The notes: generated by a model from the letters alone, not told the origin. A stretch of 64,000 nucleotides of DNA from VRUE01 sp963747765 (GCA_963747765.1 CAVVGH010000006.1:124001-188000); one strand, 5' to 3'. Shown: positions 23,840-32,767, counted from the first letter of the stretch. Made by a program: numbers and translations.

Positions 23840-24868
23840 CTACCCAAAGAAAACCTCCGCCTCCGCATACAGCGACTCGGGGACGACCTTCAGCTCGGCG
23901 GTCGCCTGACCGAGCTCCACCAGCTCGATGTCGGTCCCGCGCAGCGCCGTCATCGTTCCCCACTCGCCCGCGTCGACGGCGTCGATCGCGTGCAGCCCGA
24001 AGCGCGTCGCCAGCACGCGATCGAAGGCGGTCGGCGTGCCACCTCTCTGCACGTGGCCAAGCACCGTGGCGCGGGTCTCCTTGCCCGTGCGCTGCTCGAT
24101 CTCGGCCTCCAGCCAGTGCGCGATGCCACCGAGGCGCACATGACCGAAGGCATCGAGCTCGGCATCCTGCACCTCGGCCCTCCCACCCTCGGGCTGGGCT
24201 CCCTCGGAGACGACCACGATCGGCGCGAAGCGGGCCTCGAGACGCCGACCGACGAGCTCGCAAACGCGGTCGAGGTCAAAGGGGTGCTCGGGGATGAGGA
24301 TCACGTTGGCGCCACCGGCCATGCCAGCGTGAAAGGCGATCCAACCGGCGTGCCGCCCCATTACCTCGACGATCAGCACGCGATGGTGGCTGTCCGCGGT
24401 CGTGTGCAGCCGGTCGATTGCCTCCATCGCGATGTTGACCGCCGTATCGAAGCCGAATGTGTAGTCGGTCGCGCCCAGGTCGTTGTCGATGGTCTTCGGG
24501 ACGCCGACGACGCGCACTCCGTGCTCCTCGTGCAGACGGGCGGCGACGCCGAGTGTGTCCTCGCCTCCAATCGCAATCAACCCGTCGACTTCGGCGTCCG
24601 CCAGGTTCTCCACGATTCGCTGCGCACCGCCCTCCGCGGCGAACGGGTTGGTGCGCGATGCGCCGAGGATCGTTCCGCCTCTGGGCAGGATGCCGCGCAC
24701 CTCGGGCACCCCCAGCGGGACGACGTCTCGCCCTAGGGGGCCGTGCCAGCCATCGCGATAGCCGACGAACTCGTGCCCGCAGTGTTCGACGCCCTTGCGG
24801 ACAATCGCACGGATCACCGCGTTGAGCCCGGGGCAGTCGCCACCTCCGGTGAGCACGCCAATACGCAT
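23840..24868 (-). CDS. pfkA: Phosphofructokinase, probably pyrophosphate-dependent
   Basis: Phosphorylates fructose 6-phosphate. The sequence has TGGGDCPGLNAVIRAIVRKG, RGGTILGASRTNPF, IGGEDTLGV, PKTIDNDL, TAVNIAMEAIDRLH, EVMGRHAGWIA and GHVQRGGTPTAFDR. The pair D (in GGEDT) and K (in PKTIDND) is the signature of pyrophosphate-using enzymes; ATP-using enzymes have glycine at both positions. It closely resembles the PPi-PFK of Amycolatopsis methanolica as I remember it. At 342 residues it is complete. PPi use would make the step reversible and save ATP; this is inferred from residues only. Confidence 0.92.
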   Translation of the reverse strand: MRIGVLTGGGDCPGLNAVIRAIVRKGVEHCGHEFVGYRDGWHGPLGRDVVPLGVPEVRGILPRGGTILGASRTNPFAAEGGAQRIVENLADAEVDGLIAIGGEDTLGVAARLHEEHGVRVVGVPKTIDNDLGATDYTFGFDTAVNIAMEAIDRLHTTADSHHRVLIVEVMGRHAGWIAFHAGMAGGANVILIPEHPFDLDRVCELVGRRLEARFAPIVVVSEGAQPEGGRAEVQDAELDAFGHVRLGGIAHWLEAEIEQRTGKETRATVLGHVQRGGTPTAFDRVLATRFGLHAIDAVDAGEWGTMTALRGTDIELVELGQATAELKVVPESLYAEAEVFFG

Positions 24869-24999
24869 GGGTTCAGATTAGACGCGGCGAGCGCTGCAAG
24901 GTACGTTGGGCTCTGTGGAGCTTGCCGCCGTCGCGCCCCGCCGCGGCGGTCCGTGCAGCCGAGGACGCCGTCAATGGGATACCAACCGAAAGGATTGAG

Positions 25000-25815
25000 A
25001 TGAACGATACGGTCGATCTTCAGGCCATCGGCCAGATGCAGCAGCAGACCTGGTCGGAGGGCGACTTCGGGATGATCGCCGGCGTGGTGATGATGGTCGC
25101 CGAGGAGCTTGCCGAAGAGCTGGACATCTTTCCGGGAGAACGGATACTCGATGTCGCCTGCGGCAGTGGCAACGGAGCGATCGCCGCAGCGCGGCGCTCA
25201 TGGGGAAATGTGGTCGGCGTCGATTTCGTGCCGGCCCTGCTGGAACGGGGGCGTGAGCGAGCCACCGCAGAAAGACTGGACATCGAGTTCGTGGAGGGAG
25301 ACGCAACCGACCTGCCCTTCGAGGACGCCCAGTTCGATGTCGTCATGTCGGTCTTCGGCGCGATGTTCGCCGCCGACCAGGAGAAAACGGCAGCGGAGCT
25401 ACTGCGGGTGTGCAAACCGGGCGGCCGCATCGGCATGGCCAATTGGGTCCCCGATAGCGGCGTCGCCCAGCTGTTTATGACGATGGCCAAGCACGCGCCC
25501 CCGCCGCCGGGCGTCAAGCCGCCGCTCGTCTGGGGAACCGAGGAGGGTTTGCGCGAGTTGCTCGGCGGTGGAATCGCCGATCTGAAGATCGAGCGTCGCG
25601 CTGCCCGCCAGGCCTTCCACTCCGCAGATCACTTCCTCGACTTCTTCCGCACCTACTTCGGGCCGGTCAAGGTCGCTCTCGAGCGAGTCGGCCCGGAGGG
25701 GGAAGAGGCGCTGGTGGCGGACATCCACGCGGTGCTGGAGGCGACCAACACGGCTGGCGACCGGGCGCTGGTCCTAAAGCCCGAGTACCTGCAGGTGGTC
25801 GCGACCCGCGCCTAG
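25000..25815 (+). CDS. Class I SAM-dependent methyltransferase
   Basis: Motif I is ILDVACGSGNGAIAAARR, followed by the acidic residue of motif II (VVGVDFVPALL), motif post-I (VEGDATDLPFEDAQFD) and the motif LLRVCKPGGRIGMANWVP. This is the UbiE/Methyltransf_11 type. The substrate cannot be told; the C-terminal part (FRTYFGPVKVALERVG) is typical of actinobacterial members annotated only as methyltransferases. The ATG at 25000 follows AAGGA at good spacing. It is the last plus-strand gene before R1 copy 2. Confidence 0.88.
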   Translation: MNDTVDLQAIGQMQQQTWSEGDFGMIAGVVMMVAEELAEELDIFPGERILDVACGSGNGAIAAARRSWGNVVGVDFVPALLERGRERATAERLDIEFVEGDATDLPFEDAQFDVVMSVFGAMFAADQEKTAAELLRVCKPGGRIGMANWVPDSGVAQLFMTMAKHAPPPPGVKPPLVWGTEEGLRELLGGGIADLKIERRAARQAFHSADHFLDFFRTYFGPVKVALERVGPEGEEALVADIHAVLEATNTAGDRALVLKPEYLQVVATRA

Positions 25816-25819
25816 TGTC

Positions 25820-25975
25820 CCAGGGGCCCGAAACGAACATTTCGTTGACGACGGAGACAGCCTCCCCTGTTTGCCCTCCCACTTGCAGGTGGGGAGGGCA
25901 AACAGGGGAGGCTGTGTGGGGCCCAGGCGGTCGGGAGCATTAGGGGACCGTTCCAGAGGATGAGGGGCGGCGGCG
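25820..25975 (+). repeat. Composite repeat R1, copy 2 (shortened, forward)
   Basis: This copy keeps the inverted repeat, here perfect over 23 bp (arms 25858-25880 and 25892-25914), and the following spacer with GACCGTTCCAGAGGATGAG. It has lost the left module and the 70-bp stem-loop units. It lies between the methyltransferase stop and the small membrane protein stop, so it can serve both as a terminator. A 6-bp palindrome AACGAA/TTCGTT precedes it at ~25831-25845. Confidence 0.88.
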
Positions 25976-26025
25976 AACCTACGAGTCGGGACGCTGGTCC
26001 CTCGCGCCCTCTGACCCGCCGGTGC

Positions 26026-26172
26026 TCAGGCCCGCGACTTGAGGGCGCGAGGCGTGACCCCGATCACAAGAATCGCAAGGAAGACCAGGCCGGCAATCGG
26101 CCCACCCTGACCGAGCGCGTAGGAAACAACCGCCGCGGCAAGCGCCAGAAAGAATGTGACCACCAGTCCCAT
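26026..26172 (-). CDS. 48-residue two-helix membrane protein downstream of trpA
   Basis: An ATG-started frame of 48 codons and a TGA. It encodes MGLVVTFFLALAAAVVSYAL, a short GQGGP turn, a second helix (IAGLVFLAILVIGVTP) and a basic end (RALKSRA), a textbook two-helix hairpin with a positive C-terminus. It follows trpA by 84 bases on the same strand. No known family comes to mind. The coherent hydrophobic-turn-hydrophobic-basic pattern argues that it is a real small protein. Confidence 0.6.
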   Translation of the reverse strand: MGLVVTFFLALAAAVVSYALGQGGPIAGLVFLAILVIGVTPRALKSRA

Positions 26173-26256
26173 TGCGCCGGGATCCTAGACGAAGCGACGG
26201 TCCGTGAGTCACGGCCCTGGCCGAAGGCAACGCACGTCGCACACGGTGGCCCGGGA

Positions 26257-27126
26257 CTACGCGCCCAGTGCCGCCCGGGTCTCGTGCAGAAACTCGGTGA
26301 CGGCGTCTGCCGCGCCCCGTGGAGATCCCGCCTCTGCAGCGGCCCGAACCAGCCGGCTGCCGATGATGACGCCGTCGGCGAACTCCCCCACCCGCGCAGC
26401 CTGCTCGGGGGTGCCGATTCCAAAGCCAACGGCGACCGGAACCTCGGCCTCCCTTCTCGCGGCGGCGGCCAGCTCGGTCAGACCGGCCGGAAGGCTCTTG
26501 CGCTCTCCCGTCGTGCCGACCGTGGAGACGAGGTAGACGAAGCCCGTGGCGGCGGCGCAAATTCGAGCTCGGCGCTGCGCCGGCGTGGTCGGAGCGAGCA
26601 GCGGGACGAGCCCAAGCCCCTCCCTGGCAAGGGCTTCGCGAACCGCGCCCGCCTCGTCCAGAGGCAGGTCGGGGACGATCGCCCCTGAGGCGCCGGCGGC
26701 GGCGGCGGACTGCGCAAACCCAGCCGGGCCGCCATGGGCCAGCACCATGTTCGCGTAGACCATCGGGACGACCGGCACCCGATCCGATACAGACCGGCAG
26801 ATCTCCAGAGCAGACTCCAGCGTCGCGCCCCCCTTCAGCGCCGCCGTGGCGGCGGCGTGGATCGTCGGGCCGTCTGCCAGCGGATCGGAAAACGGCACAC
26901 CCAGCTCGATCAGGTCCGCACCCGCATCGGCGTAGGCGCCAGCGATCGCCCGCGAGGATTCCTGGTCTGGGAAGCCGGCCATCATGTAGGGCATCAGCGC
27001 CGCCCGCCCTTCCTCCCGCGCGCTTGCGAAGGCGGCGCTGATCCGCTCCACCCCAGTCAACCCGCCCACATGGGGAGTGGGGGAATGAGTCAACGGAGGC
27101 TCCCCGCTGTTGCTCTGGAGAGTCAT
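26257..27126 (-). CDS. trpA: Tryptophan synthase alpha subunit
   Basis: Cleaves indole-3-glycerol phosphate to indole, which is channelled to TrpB. The TIM-barrel has the catalytic glutamate in DLIELGVPFSDPLADGP and the catalytic aspartate in GAIVPDLPLDEA; GFGIGTPEQAARV binds phosphate. A ~25-residue N-terminal extension precedes the usual start (VERISAAFASAREEG). Its start overlaps the trpB stop by 4 bases, so the two are translationally coupled. Confidence 0.97.
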   Translation of the reverse strand: MTLQSNSGEPPLTHSPTPHVGGLTGVERISAAFASAREEGRAALMPYMMAGFPDQESSRAIAGAYADAGADLIELGVPFSDPLADGPTIHAAATAALKGGATLESALEICRSVSDRVPVVPMVYANMVLAHGGPAGFAQSAAAAGASGAIVPDLPLDEAGAVREALAREGLGLVPLLAPTTPAQRRARICAAATGFVYLVSTVGTTGERKSLPAGLTELAAAARREAEVPVAVGFGIGTPEQAARVGEFADGVIIGSRLVRAAAEAGSPRGAADAVTEFLHETRAALGA

Positions 27127-28292
27127 CCCCCTGCTCCCCTCTGGATGACCTCGGCCAGGTCCTTGTCGCCCCGACCGGAGAGGCAGAGGACGTCGTAGCC
27201 CTCACCGCCACCGTTCTCCAACAGCCAGGCGATCGCATGTGCGGACTCGAGGGCTGGGATGATGCCCTCCAGCCGCGACAGCTCGACGAATGCTGCAAGC
27301 GCGGCGACATCGGTGACCGCTGTATAGGTGGCTCGACCCGTGTCGCGCAGGTGGGCATGCTCTGGGCCGACCCCCGGATAGTCGAGCCCCGCCGACACCG
27401 AATGCGCCTCGAGAATCTGGCCGTCGGAGTCGGCGATCACCGACGACAGCGAACCGTGCAGCACGCCGGTGCGTCCGCCCTGCAGCGAGGCGCCGTGGCG
27501 GCCGCTCTCGAGTCCCTCGCCGGCAGCCTCCACCCCGATCAGCTCGACATTGGAGTCGGCGATGAACGCAGTGAAGATGCCAATCGAGTTCGAACCGCCG
27601 CCGACGCAGGCGATGACCCGTGCCGGCAGGTCGCCCTCAGCGGCCAGCGCCTGCTCACGAGCCTCGTCGCCGATCACCCGCTGCAAATCGCGGACCAGAG
27701 CAGGGAAGGGTGCAGGGCCCACCGCGGAGCCGATCACGTAGTGCGTGGTCTCGACGTTCGCGACCCAATCGCGGATCGCGGCACTGACCGCCTCCTTCAG
27801 CGTGCGCGCGCCCGCCTCGACCGGCACGACCTCCGCCCCGAGCAGCGTCATCCGCTCGACGTTGGGCGCCTGGCGACGGATGTCCTCGCTGCCCATGTAG
27901 ACGACGCACTGCTGGCCGAACAGCGCGCAGGCGGTCGCGGTTGCAACGCCGTGCTGCCCGGCACCGGTCTCCGCGATCACCCGAGGCTTGCCCATCCGCT
28001 GCGCGAGCAACGCCTGCCCGATTGCGTTGTTGATCTTGTGAGCCCCGGTGTGGGCGAGATCCTCGCGCTTCAGGTAGACGGTGCGACCGGAACGCTCAGA
28101 GAGCCGCTCGGCGAGATAGAGCGGCGTCGGCCTGCCGATGAAATCGCGCCGCAGCGACTCCAGCCGCGTCTGGAAGCCCTCGTCCTCGCGAGCCTGCACC
28201 CAGGCGTCGCTGAGCTCGTCGAGAGCCGCGATCAGCGTCTCGGGGACATAACGGCCGCCGTAGGGGCCGAATCGCTCTTCGACGGTCGTCAT
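27123..28292 (-). CDS. trpB: Tryptophan synthase beta subunit
   Basis: The PLP enzyme that joins indole and serine to form tryptophan. The PLP lysine is in LAHTGAHKINNAIGQALL, and the phosphate-binding glycine loop is CVGGGSNSIGIF. EAHSVSAGLDYPGVGPEH and LSGRGDKDLAEV are further hallmarks. At 389 residues it is full length TrpB1. It overlaps trpF upstream and trpA downstream by 4 bases each. Confidence 0.98.
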   Translation of the reverse strand: MTTVEERFGPYGGRYVPETLIAALDELSDAWVQAREDEGFQTRLESLRRDFIGRPTPLYLAERLSERSGRTVYLKREDLAHTGAHKINNAIGQALLAQRMGKPRVIAETGAGQHGVATATACALFGQQCVVYMGSEDIRRQAPNVERMTLLGAEVVPVEAGARTLKEAVSAAIRDWVANVETTHYVIGSAVGPAPFPALVRDLQRVIGDEAREQALAAEGDLPARVIACVGGGSNSIGIFTAFIADSNVELIGVEAAGEGLESGRHGASLQGGRTGVLHGSLSSVIADSDGQILEAHSVSAGLDYPGVGPEHAHLRDTGRATYTAVTDVAALAAFVELSRLEGIIPALESAHAIAWLLENGGGEGYDVLCLSGRGDKDLAEVIQRGAGG

Positions 28293-28924
28293 CCCGCGCT
28301 AACGCTAGCGACCCCGGCCGCCTCGAAGAAGGCGGTCATCGCCGCGTGGTCCTTGCGGCCCGGCTCGGCCTCAACCCCGCTGGCCACGTCGACCGCATGT
28401 GGATGGGCAATCGCCACCGCACCAGCGACGTTGTCCGCCCGCAACCCACCGGCCAGGATGGCCGGCACGTCGGAGCGGTGCTCGCGAAGCAGGCCCCAGT
28501 CAAAGCTCTCGCCGGTGCCGCCCCAGAGACCCCTTCCCCCGCTGTCAAAGAGGTGGTAGTCGGTGCGAAAGGCCTCCGCTGCGTGGATGTCGGCGGCGCT
28601 GGAAACGTGGATCGCCTTGACGACCTTCACTCCCGTGCGCCGCGCCGTCTCCGCGCAGAACGACGGACCCTCTTCTCCGTTCAGCTGCACCATTGTCAGC
28701 CCGGCGTCCTCGACCGCCTTCGCGACCTCGTCCAACTCCGGGTTCACGAAAACGCCCACCACCTCGCACTTCCGCCGAAACGCGGCGCCGATTCGAACCG
28801 CCTCAGCCGGCTCGCAGCGACGGGGGCTCTCCTCGTAGTGCACAAGGCCAATCGCCCATGCGCCAAGCCGCACGGCCTCGGCTGCATCGTCCAGATTGGT
28901 TATGCCACAGATCTTCACCCGCAT
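28289..28924 (-). CDS. trpF: Phosphoribosylanthranilate isomerase
   Basis: Isomerises phosphoribosylanthranilate to CdRP, the third step of tryptophan synthesis. The N-terminal VKICGITNLDDA contains the catalytic cysteine, and LFDSGGRGLWGGTGESFDW and PAILAGGLRADNV carry the aspartate and phosphate sites. It is separated from trpC by the htrA gene on the same strand, and overlaps trpB by 4 bases. Confidence 0.96.
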   Translation of the reverse strand: MRVKICGITNLDDAAEAVRLGAWAIGLVHYEESPRRCEPAEAVRIGAAFRRKCEVVGVFVNPELDEVAKAVEDAGLTMVQLNGEEGPSFCAETARRTGVKVVKAIHVSSAADIHAAEAFRTDYHLFDSGGRGLWGGTGESFDWGLLREHRSDVPAILAGGLRADNVAGAVAIAHPHAVDVASGVEAEPGRKDHAAMTAFFEAAGVASVSAG

Positions 28925-28965
28925 GCGACCAGGGTACGCAAGCGCGTGTTCGTCGCGTGGGCGGC

Positions 28966-30177
28966 CTACCTGCCCGAGGGGCTCGACTGCGCACCCTGGG
29001 CCGACGCCGGCCGATCCCCGAGGGTCACGGTCAGCGTCTTGGTCGACCCGCCTCGCAGCACGGTCACCGCCAGCGCATCGCCCGGTTCGGCCGCATCGAC
29101 GGCGTTGATCACGTCATCCATCGCGGAGACCTTCTTGCCATCGACTTCCGCGATGATGTCGCCGCCGAGCACGACGTTGGCACCATTGATCGTCGCCGAT
29201 GTGGTCCCCCCCTTGATCCCGGCGCTGTCGGCCGGGCCACCCTTGACGACTTCCTGCACGAGGACCCCCTCCTGGGCCGGAAGGTTCAGCGCGTGCGCGA
29301 GGTCGGGTGTGATGCTCGCCCCGCTGATCCCGAGGAACGCGTGCTTGACCTTTCCGTGTTCCTCGATCTGGCGCACGACGTTGCGGGCCGTGTTGATCGG
29401 CACGGCAAAGCCAATGCCTACGTTGCCATTGCTTCCGCCAGTCTGGATTTGGGAGTTGATTCCGATCACCTGGCCCGCGGCGTTGATCAGCGGGCCCCCG
29501 GAGTTGCCCGGGTTGATTGCCGCATCGGTCTGAATCACGTGCTCAATGGAGAAGCCGCTCGGGGCCTGGATTTCGCGCTGCAGCGCCGAGACGATTCCGC
29601 TGGTCACCGTGCGATCCAGCCCGAAGGGATTGCCGATCGCGACAACCGGGTCCCCGACGTGGACCTTGGAGGAGTCGCCAAGCGCAAGCGGGTGAAGCTG
29701 GCTGGCCGAGGCGTCCACCTTGAGCAGGGCGACGTCCGTGGTGGGGTCGTTGCCGACCCTTTCCGCCGTGTAGGTCGTGTCTGAGGAGCCGAGCTTCACC
29801 TCGATGCGACTGGCGCCGTCGACCACGTGGCTGTTGGTCACGATGTGGCCTTCGGAGTCGATCAGAAAGCCCGATCCCGTTGCGGTGCCACCCCCTTCCG
29901 GTTCGCCGAAGGGGCTGAGCAGCGACTGCCCTTCCGCCGGCTGGGTGGCTTCGATGAAGGCGACGCCCTGGCCATCGCTGCGGTAGATCCTGTTGACGGC
30001 GTTCGTGTCGCCTTCGTCGTGGCTTGCAATCGGCGTCATCGGTAGCGCGCCAACGGTCGCGCTCGAGCTCCCCGTGGCATGAATCAGGCCGGCCGCAATC
30101 GCCATCCAGCCAAAGGCCGCGACGACAGCCCCGCCCAGCAGAGCGGATCCAAACGGTGTGCGGAACATGCGTTTCAT
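28966..30177 (-). CDS. HtrA/DegP-type trypsin-like serine protease with PDZ domain
   Basis: A membrane-anchored periplasm-side protease (signal anchor ~ residues 6-30, GSALLGGAVVAAFGWMAIAAGL). The catalytic triad is H in IVTNSHVVDG, D in DPTTDVALLKV and S in INPGNSGGPLI. A PDZ domain follows (AFLGISGASITPDLA, then GVLVQEVVKGGPADSAGI). It handles misfolded envelope proteins. I choose the ATG at 30177 (MKRMFRTPFG) behind GGGG; an in-frame start at 30252 adds 25 residues. It sits between trpC and trpF in the tryptophan gene set, with which it has no known functional link. Confidence 0.93.
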   Translation of the reverse strand: MKRMFRTPFGSALLGGAVVAAFGWMAIAAGLIHATGSSSATVGALPMTPIASHDEGDTNAVNRIYRSDGQGVAFIEATQPAEGQSLLSPFGEPEGGGTATGSGFLIDSEGHIVTNSHVVDGASRIEVKLGSSDTTYTAERVGNDPTTDVALLKVDASASQLHPLALGDSSKVHVGDPVVAIGNPFGLDRTVTSGIVSALQREIQAPSGFSIEHVIQTDAAINPGNSGGPLINAAGQVIGINSQIQTGGSNGNVGIGFAVPINTARNVVRQIEEHGKVKHAFLGISGASITPDLAHALNLPAQEGVLVQEVVKGGPADSAGIKGGTTSATINGANVVLGGDIIAEVDGKKVSAMDDVINAVDAAEPGDALAVTVLRGGSTKTLTVTLGDRPASAQGAQSSPSGR

Positions 30178-30273
30178 CCCCAGGAATGAAAGCGGCCTTC
30201 TCCTAACAGCTCCTAAAAAGATGCCGCGCTCCGCGTCGGTGGTCCAAACCACCGCCTGAATTGCAGCGCGCCG

Positions 30274-31080
30274 TCAGGGAAGGCGATGTTCGTGGGTGCT
30301 CTTATCGGCGCCGGCCAGCTCGCGGGTCAGCGCCTCGGGATCGGCGGCGCGCATCAGCGCCGCGCCGATCAGCACCGCATCCACGCCCACCCGCTCCAGC
30401 TCCTCCAGCTCCTCGCGAGCGGAGATGCCGCTCTCGGCGACAACCGTCTTGCCGGCCGGCACGTCGGGCATCAGCTCGTAGGTCGTGGACACGTCGACCT
30501 TGCCCTCGTCCAGGTTGCGATTGTTGATTCCGATCACGTCGGCATCGAGGTCCAGCGCCCGCTCCAGCTCGTGGCCGTCGTGAACCTCCACCAGACAGTC
30601 CAGGTCAAGCCGCCGCGCCTCCTCGTACAGAGAGCGCAGCTCGTCGTCGTCGAGCGCGCGCACGATCAGCAGCACCGCGTCCGCGCCGTTCACCGCAGCC
30701 TCGTAGAGCTGGTAGGGATCAACGATGAAGTCCTTGCGCAGGATCGGCAGGTCGCATGCGGCGCGAGCCGCGCGCAGGTCGTCCAGCGAGCCGGCGAAAT
30801 GGCGTTCCTCGGTCAGCACGGAGAGTGCCGCTGCGCCCCCGCGCTCGTAGGCCCCCACCTGCTCGGCCACGGTGGCGGTCGACGAAATCTCACCGGCGCT
30901 CGGCGAGCGGCGCTTGAACTCGGCGATCAGCGACAGGCCCGGACGCACGAGGGCCTCGTTGAACGGTCGATCGTGGCCACGCCAAGGCAACCTCGATTCG
31001 AGGCCTTCTTGGGGCGTTCGCCGGCGGCGGTCCTCCACCCCGTTGCGCGCAGCGGCGATGAGCTGCTCGATCATTCCCAC
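30274..31080 (-). CDS. trpC: Indole-3-glycerol phosphate synthase
   Basis: Closes the indole ring from CdRP. Motifs are LIAEFKRRSPSAGEI (catalytic lysine), LSVLTEERHFAGSLDDL, ILRKDFIVDPYQLYEA (catalytic lysine), DCLVEVHDGHELERAL, IGINNRNL and VAESGISAREELEEL. The GTG at 31080 and the ATG at 31074 are both possible starts. It follows trpD by 15 bases. About 96 bases separate it from the htrA start. Confidence 0.96.
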   Translation of the reverse strand: MGMIEQLIAAARNGVEDRRRRTPQEGLESRLPWRGHDRPFNEALVRPGLSLIAEFKRRSPSAGEISSTATVAEQVGAYERGGAAALSVLTEERHFAGSLDDLRAARAACDLPILRKDFIVDPYQLYEAAVNGADAVLLIVRALDDDELRSLYEEARRLDLDCLVEVHDGHELERALDLDADVIGINNRNLDEGKVDVSTTYELMPDVPAGKTVVAESGISAREELEELERVGVDAVLIGAALMRAADPEALTRELAGADKSTHEHRLP

Positions 31081-31095
31081 GTGAGGACGTAAAGC

Positions 31096-32136
31096 CTAGT
31101 GACCAAGCTCGGCGGTTGCTGCAATCAGACGGTCGAGCAAGGCGCGGGCGCTGCCGCTGTCGACCGCTTCGCGGGCCTTCTCGACCCCCTCGGCAAGACT
31201 CTCGGCGGCACCCCCGACGTAGATCGCGGCACCGGCGTTGAGCAGGACCAGGTCCCGCTGCGGCCCAGGCGCCCCCGCGAGCACGGCGCGCGCAGCCGCG
31301 GCGTTCTCCTCGGGGCTGCCGCCCTCGACGTGGTCGAGCTCAGCCGCGCGCAGGCCAAATTCGCCGGGCTCCACAAACCACTCCTCGGTCCCACCGTCGG
31401 AGACCTCGATGACCCTGGTGCGGGCCGCGATGGAAAGCTCGTCGACCCCGTCGTCCGCCGCGACGACCATCGCGTGCACGCTGCCCAGCCCGACCAGCGC
31501 CTCGGCGATCGTCTCCTGGTAGTGGCGATCCGATACGCCGATCAGCTGACGCTCGGCACCCGCCGGGTTCGTCAGCGGCCCGAGGAAGTTGAAGATCGTG
31601 TGCACGCCGAGGGCCTTGCGCACCGGCACGACGTACGCCATCGCCGCGTGATGCCGTGGCGCGAACATGAAGCCGAAGCCGACCTCGTCGATGCAGCGGC
31701 CGATCTGCTCGGGATCGAGGTCGATGTTGACGCCGAGGGCCTCCAGCAGATCGGCGGAGCCGGAGCGACTCGTGTTGGAGCGATTGCCGTGCTTGGCGAC
31801 GGGGCAACCGGCGCCGGCGGCAACCAGCGCCGCCGTGGTGGACACGTTGAAGGTCGACGGGCCACCGCCGGTGCCTGCAGTGTCGACCAGGTTGGCGCGC
31901 GAGCTCCGGACCTCAGCCGCCAGGCCGCGCATCGTGCGCGCCAATCCGACCAGCTCCGGCACGGTCTCTCCCTTGGCCCGCAGCGCGACCAGGAAGGCCG
32001 CTGTCTGCACGTCGCTGGAGCGGCCCTCCATGATCTCCCTCAGCACCGCGGCCGCATGGTCCGCCGTCAGGTGGTCGCCCGCGCAAACGGCATCGATCGC
32101 CCGGGTGATGACGTCGTTTGGCGCTACATCGCTCAT
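31096..32136 (-). CDS. trpD: Anthranilate phosphoribosyltransferase
   Basis: Transfers phosphoribose from PRPP to anthranilate. Sequence hallmarks are DTAGTGGGPSTFNVST (the glycine-rich PRPP loop), PVAKHGNRSNTSRSGSADLLEALG, and FMFAPRHHAAMAYVVPVRKALGVHTIFNFLGPLTNPA. It has 346 residues, the usual size. A 58-base gap with an 11-bp hairpin separates it from trpG; a good Shine-Dalgarno (GGGAGG) precedes its ATG. Confidence 0.97.
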   Translation of the reverse strand: MSDVAPNDVITRAIDAVCAGDHLTADHAAAVLREIMEGRSSDVQTAAFLVALRAKGETVPELVGLARTMRGLAAEVRSSRANLVDTAGTGGGPSTFNVSTTAALVAAGAGCPVAKHGNRSNTSRSGSADLLEALGVNIDLDPEQIGRCIDEVGFGFMFAPRHHAAMAYVVPVRKALGVHTIFNFLGPLTNPAGAERQLIGVSDRHYQETIAEALVGLGSVHAMVVAADDGVDELSIAARTRVIEVSDGGTEEWFVEPGEFGLRAAELDHVEGGSPEENAAAARAVLAGAPGPQRDLVLLNAGAAIYVGGAAESLAEGVEKAREAVDSGSARALLDRLIAATAELGH

Positions 32137-32152
32137 GGCTTTGCCTCCCGCT

Positions 32153-32185
32153 GCGCCTTTCGCGCCCGCAGGGTGCGAAAGGCGC
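32153..32185 (-). terminator. Intercistronic hairpin between trpG and trpD
   Basis: Perfect 11-bp arms (GCGCCTTTCGC at 32153-32163 and its complement at 32175-32185) with an 11-base loop, in the 58-base trpG-trpD gap. No T-run follows. It could be a partial terminator, a processing or stability element, or a translation spacer that sets lower expression of trpDC. Confidence 0.45.
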
Positions 32186-32194
32186 TCCGCAGGC

Positions 32195-32761
32195 TCATCT
32201 CGCCTCCCCGAGGAAGTTGGCCAGCAGCAGCTTTCCCTGTGGGGTCAAGACCGACTCCGGATGAAACTGGACACCCTCGGCCGGCAGTTCGCGGTGACGA
32301 GCGCCCATCACCACCTCGCCAAGGCTGGCGCTCAGCTCCAGCTCGTCAGGCAGGTCCGGATCGGCCACGAGCGAGTGATAGCGACCGGCGACCAGGGGGC
32401 TGGGCACGCCTGTGAAGATCGTGCGACCGTCGTGCTCGACCTCGGCCTCCTTGCCATGGATCGGCTCGCCCTGGACGGTCCGTCCTCCAAACGCCTCGAC
32501 CAGCGACTGGTGGCCCAGGCAGACGCCCAGCACCGGCGTCCCGCCTTCGGCGAAGCGGCGAATCGCCTCCACCGAGACCCCCGCCTCGGCCGGCGTGCAG
32601 GGGCCGGGCGAGACGACGAGGCGCTCGACGCCCCTGGCCAACAGCTCGTCGACCGTTGCCCGGTCGTTGCGGACCACGTCGACGTCCGCCCCAAGCTCGC
32701 CCAGGTACTGGACGAGGTTGTAGGTGAAGCTGTCGTAGTTGTCGATCACAAGGACGTTCAT
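32195..32761 (-). CDS. trpG: Anthranilate synthase component II (glutamine amidotransferase)
   Basis: Supplies ammonia from glutamine to TrpE. It is a class I amidotransferase with the nucleophile cysteine in VLGVCLGHQSLVEAFGG and the His-Glu pair in VQFHPESVLTPQG. The N-terminal segment VLVIDNYDSFTYNLVQYL is typical of TrpG/PabA, which can be one bifunctional protein in actinobacteria; no other copy lies in the window. It starts 6 bases after the trpE stop. Confidence 0.95.
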   Translation of the reverse strand: MNVLVIDNYDSFTYNLVQYLGELGADVDVVRNDRATVDELLARGVERLVVSPGPCTPAEAGVSVEAIRRFAEGGTPVLGVCLGHQSLVEAFGGRTVQGEPIHGKEAEVEHDGRTIFTGVPSPLVAGRYHSLVADPDLPDELELSASLGEVVMGARHRELPAEGVQFHPESVLTPQGKLLLANFLGEAR

Positions 32762-32767
32762 GGCGCC

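Noticed and set aside
23557..24297. Plus-strand frame with a repeated 26-residue unit.
   Set aside because: The repetition simply reflects the 78-bp DNA array, and the rest is antisense to pfkA. No start signal or family is present.
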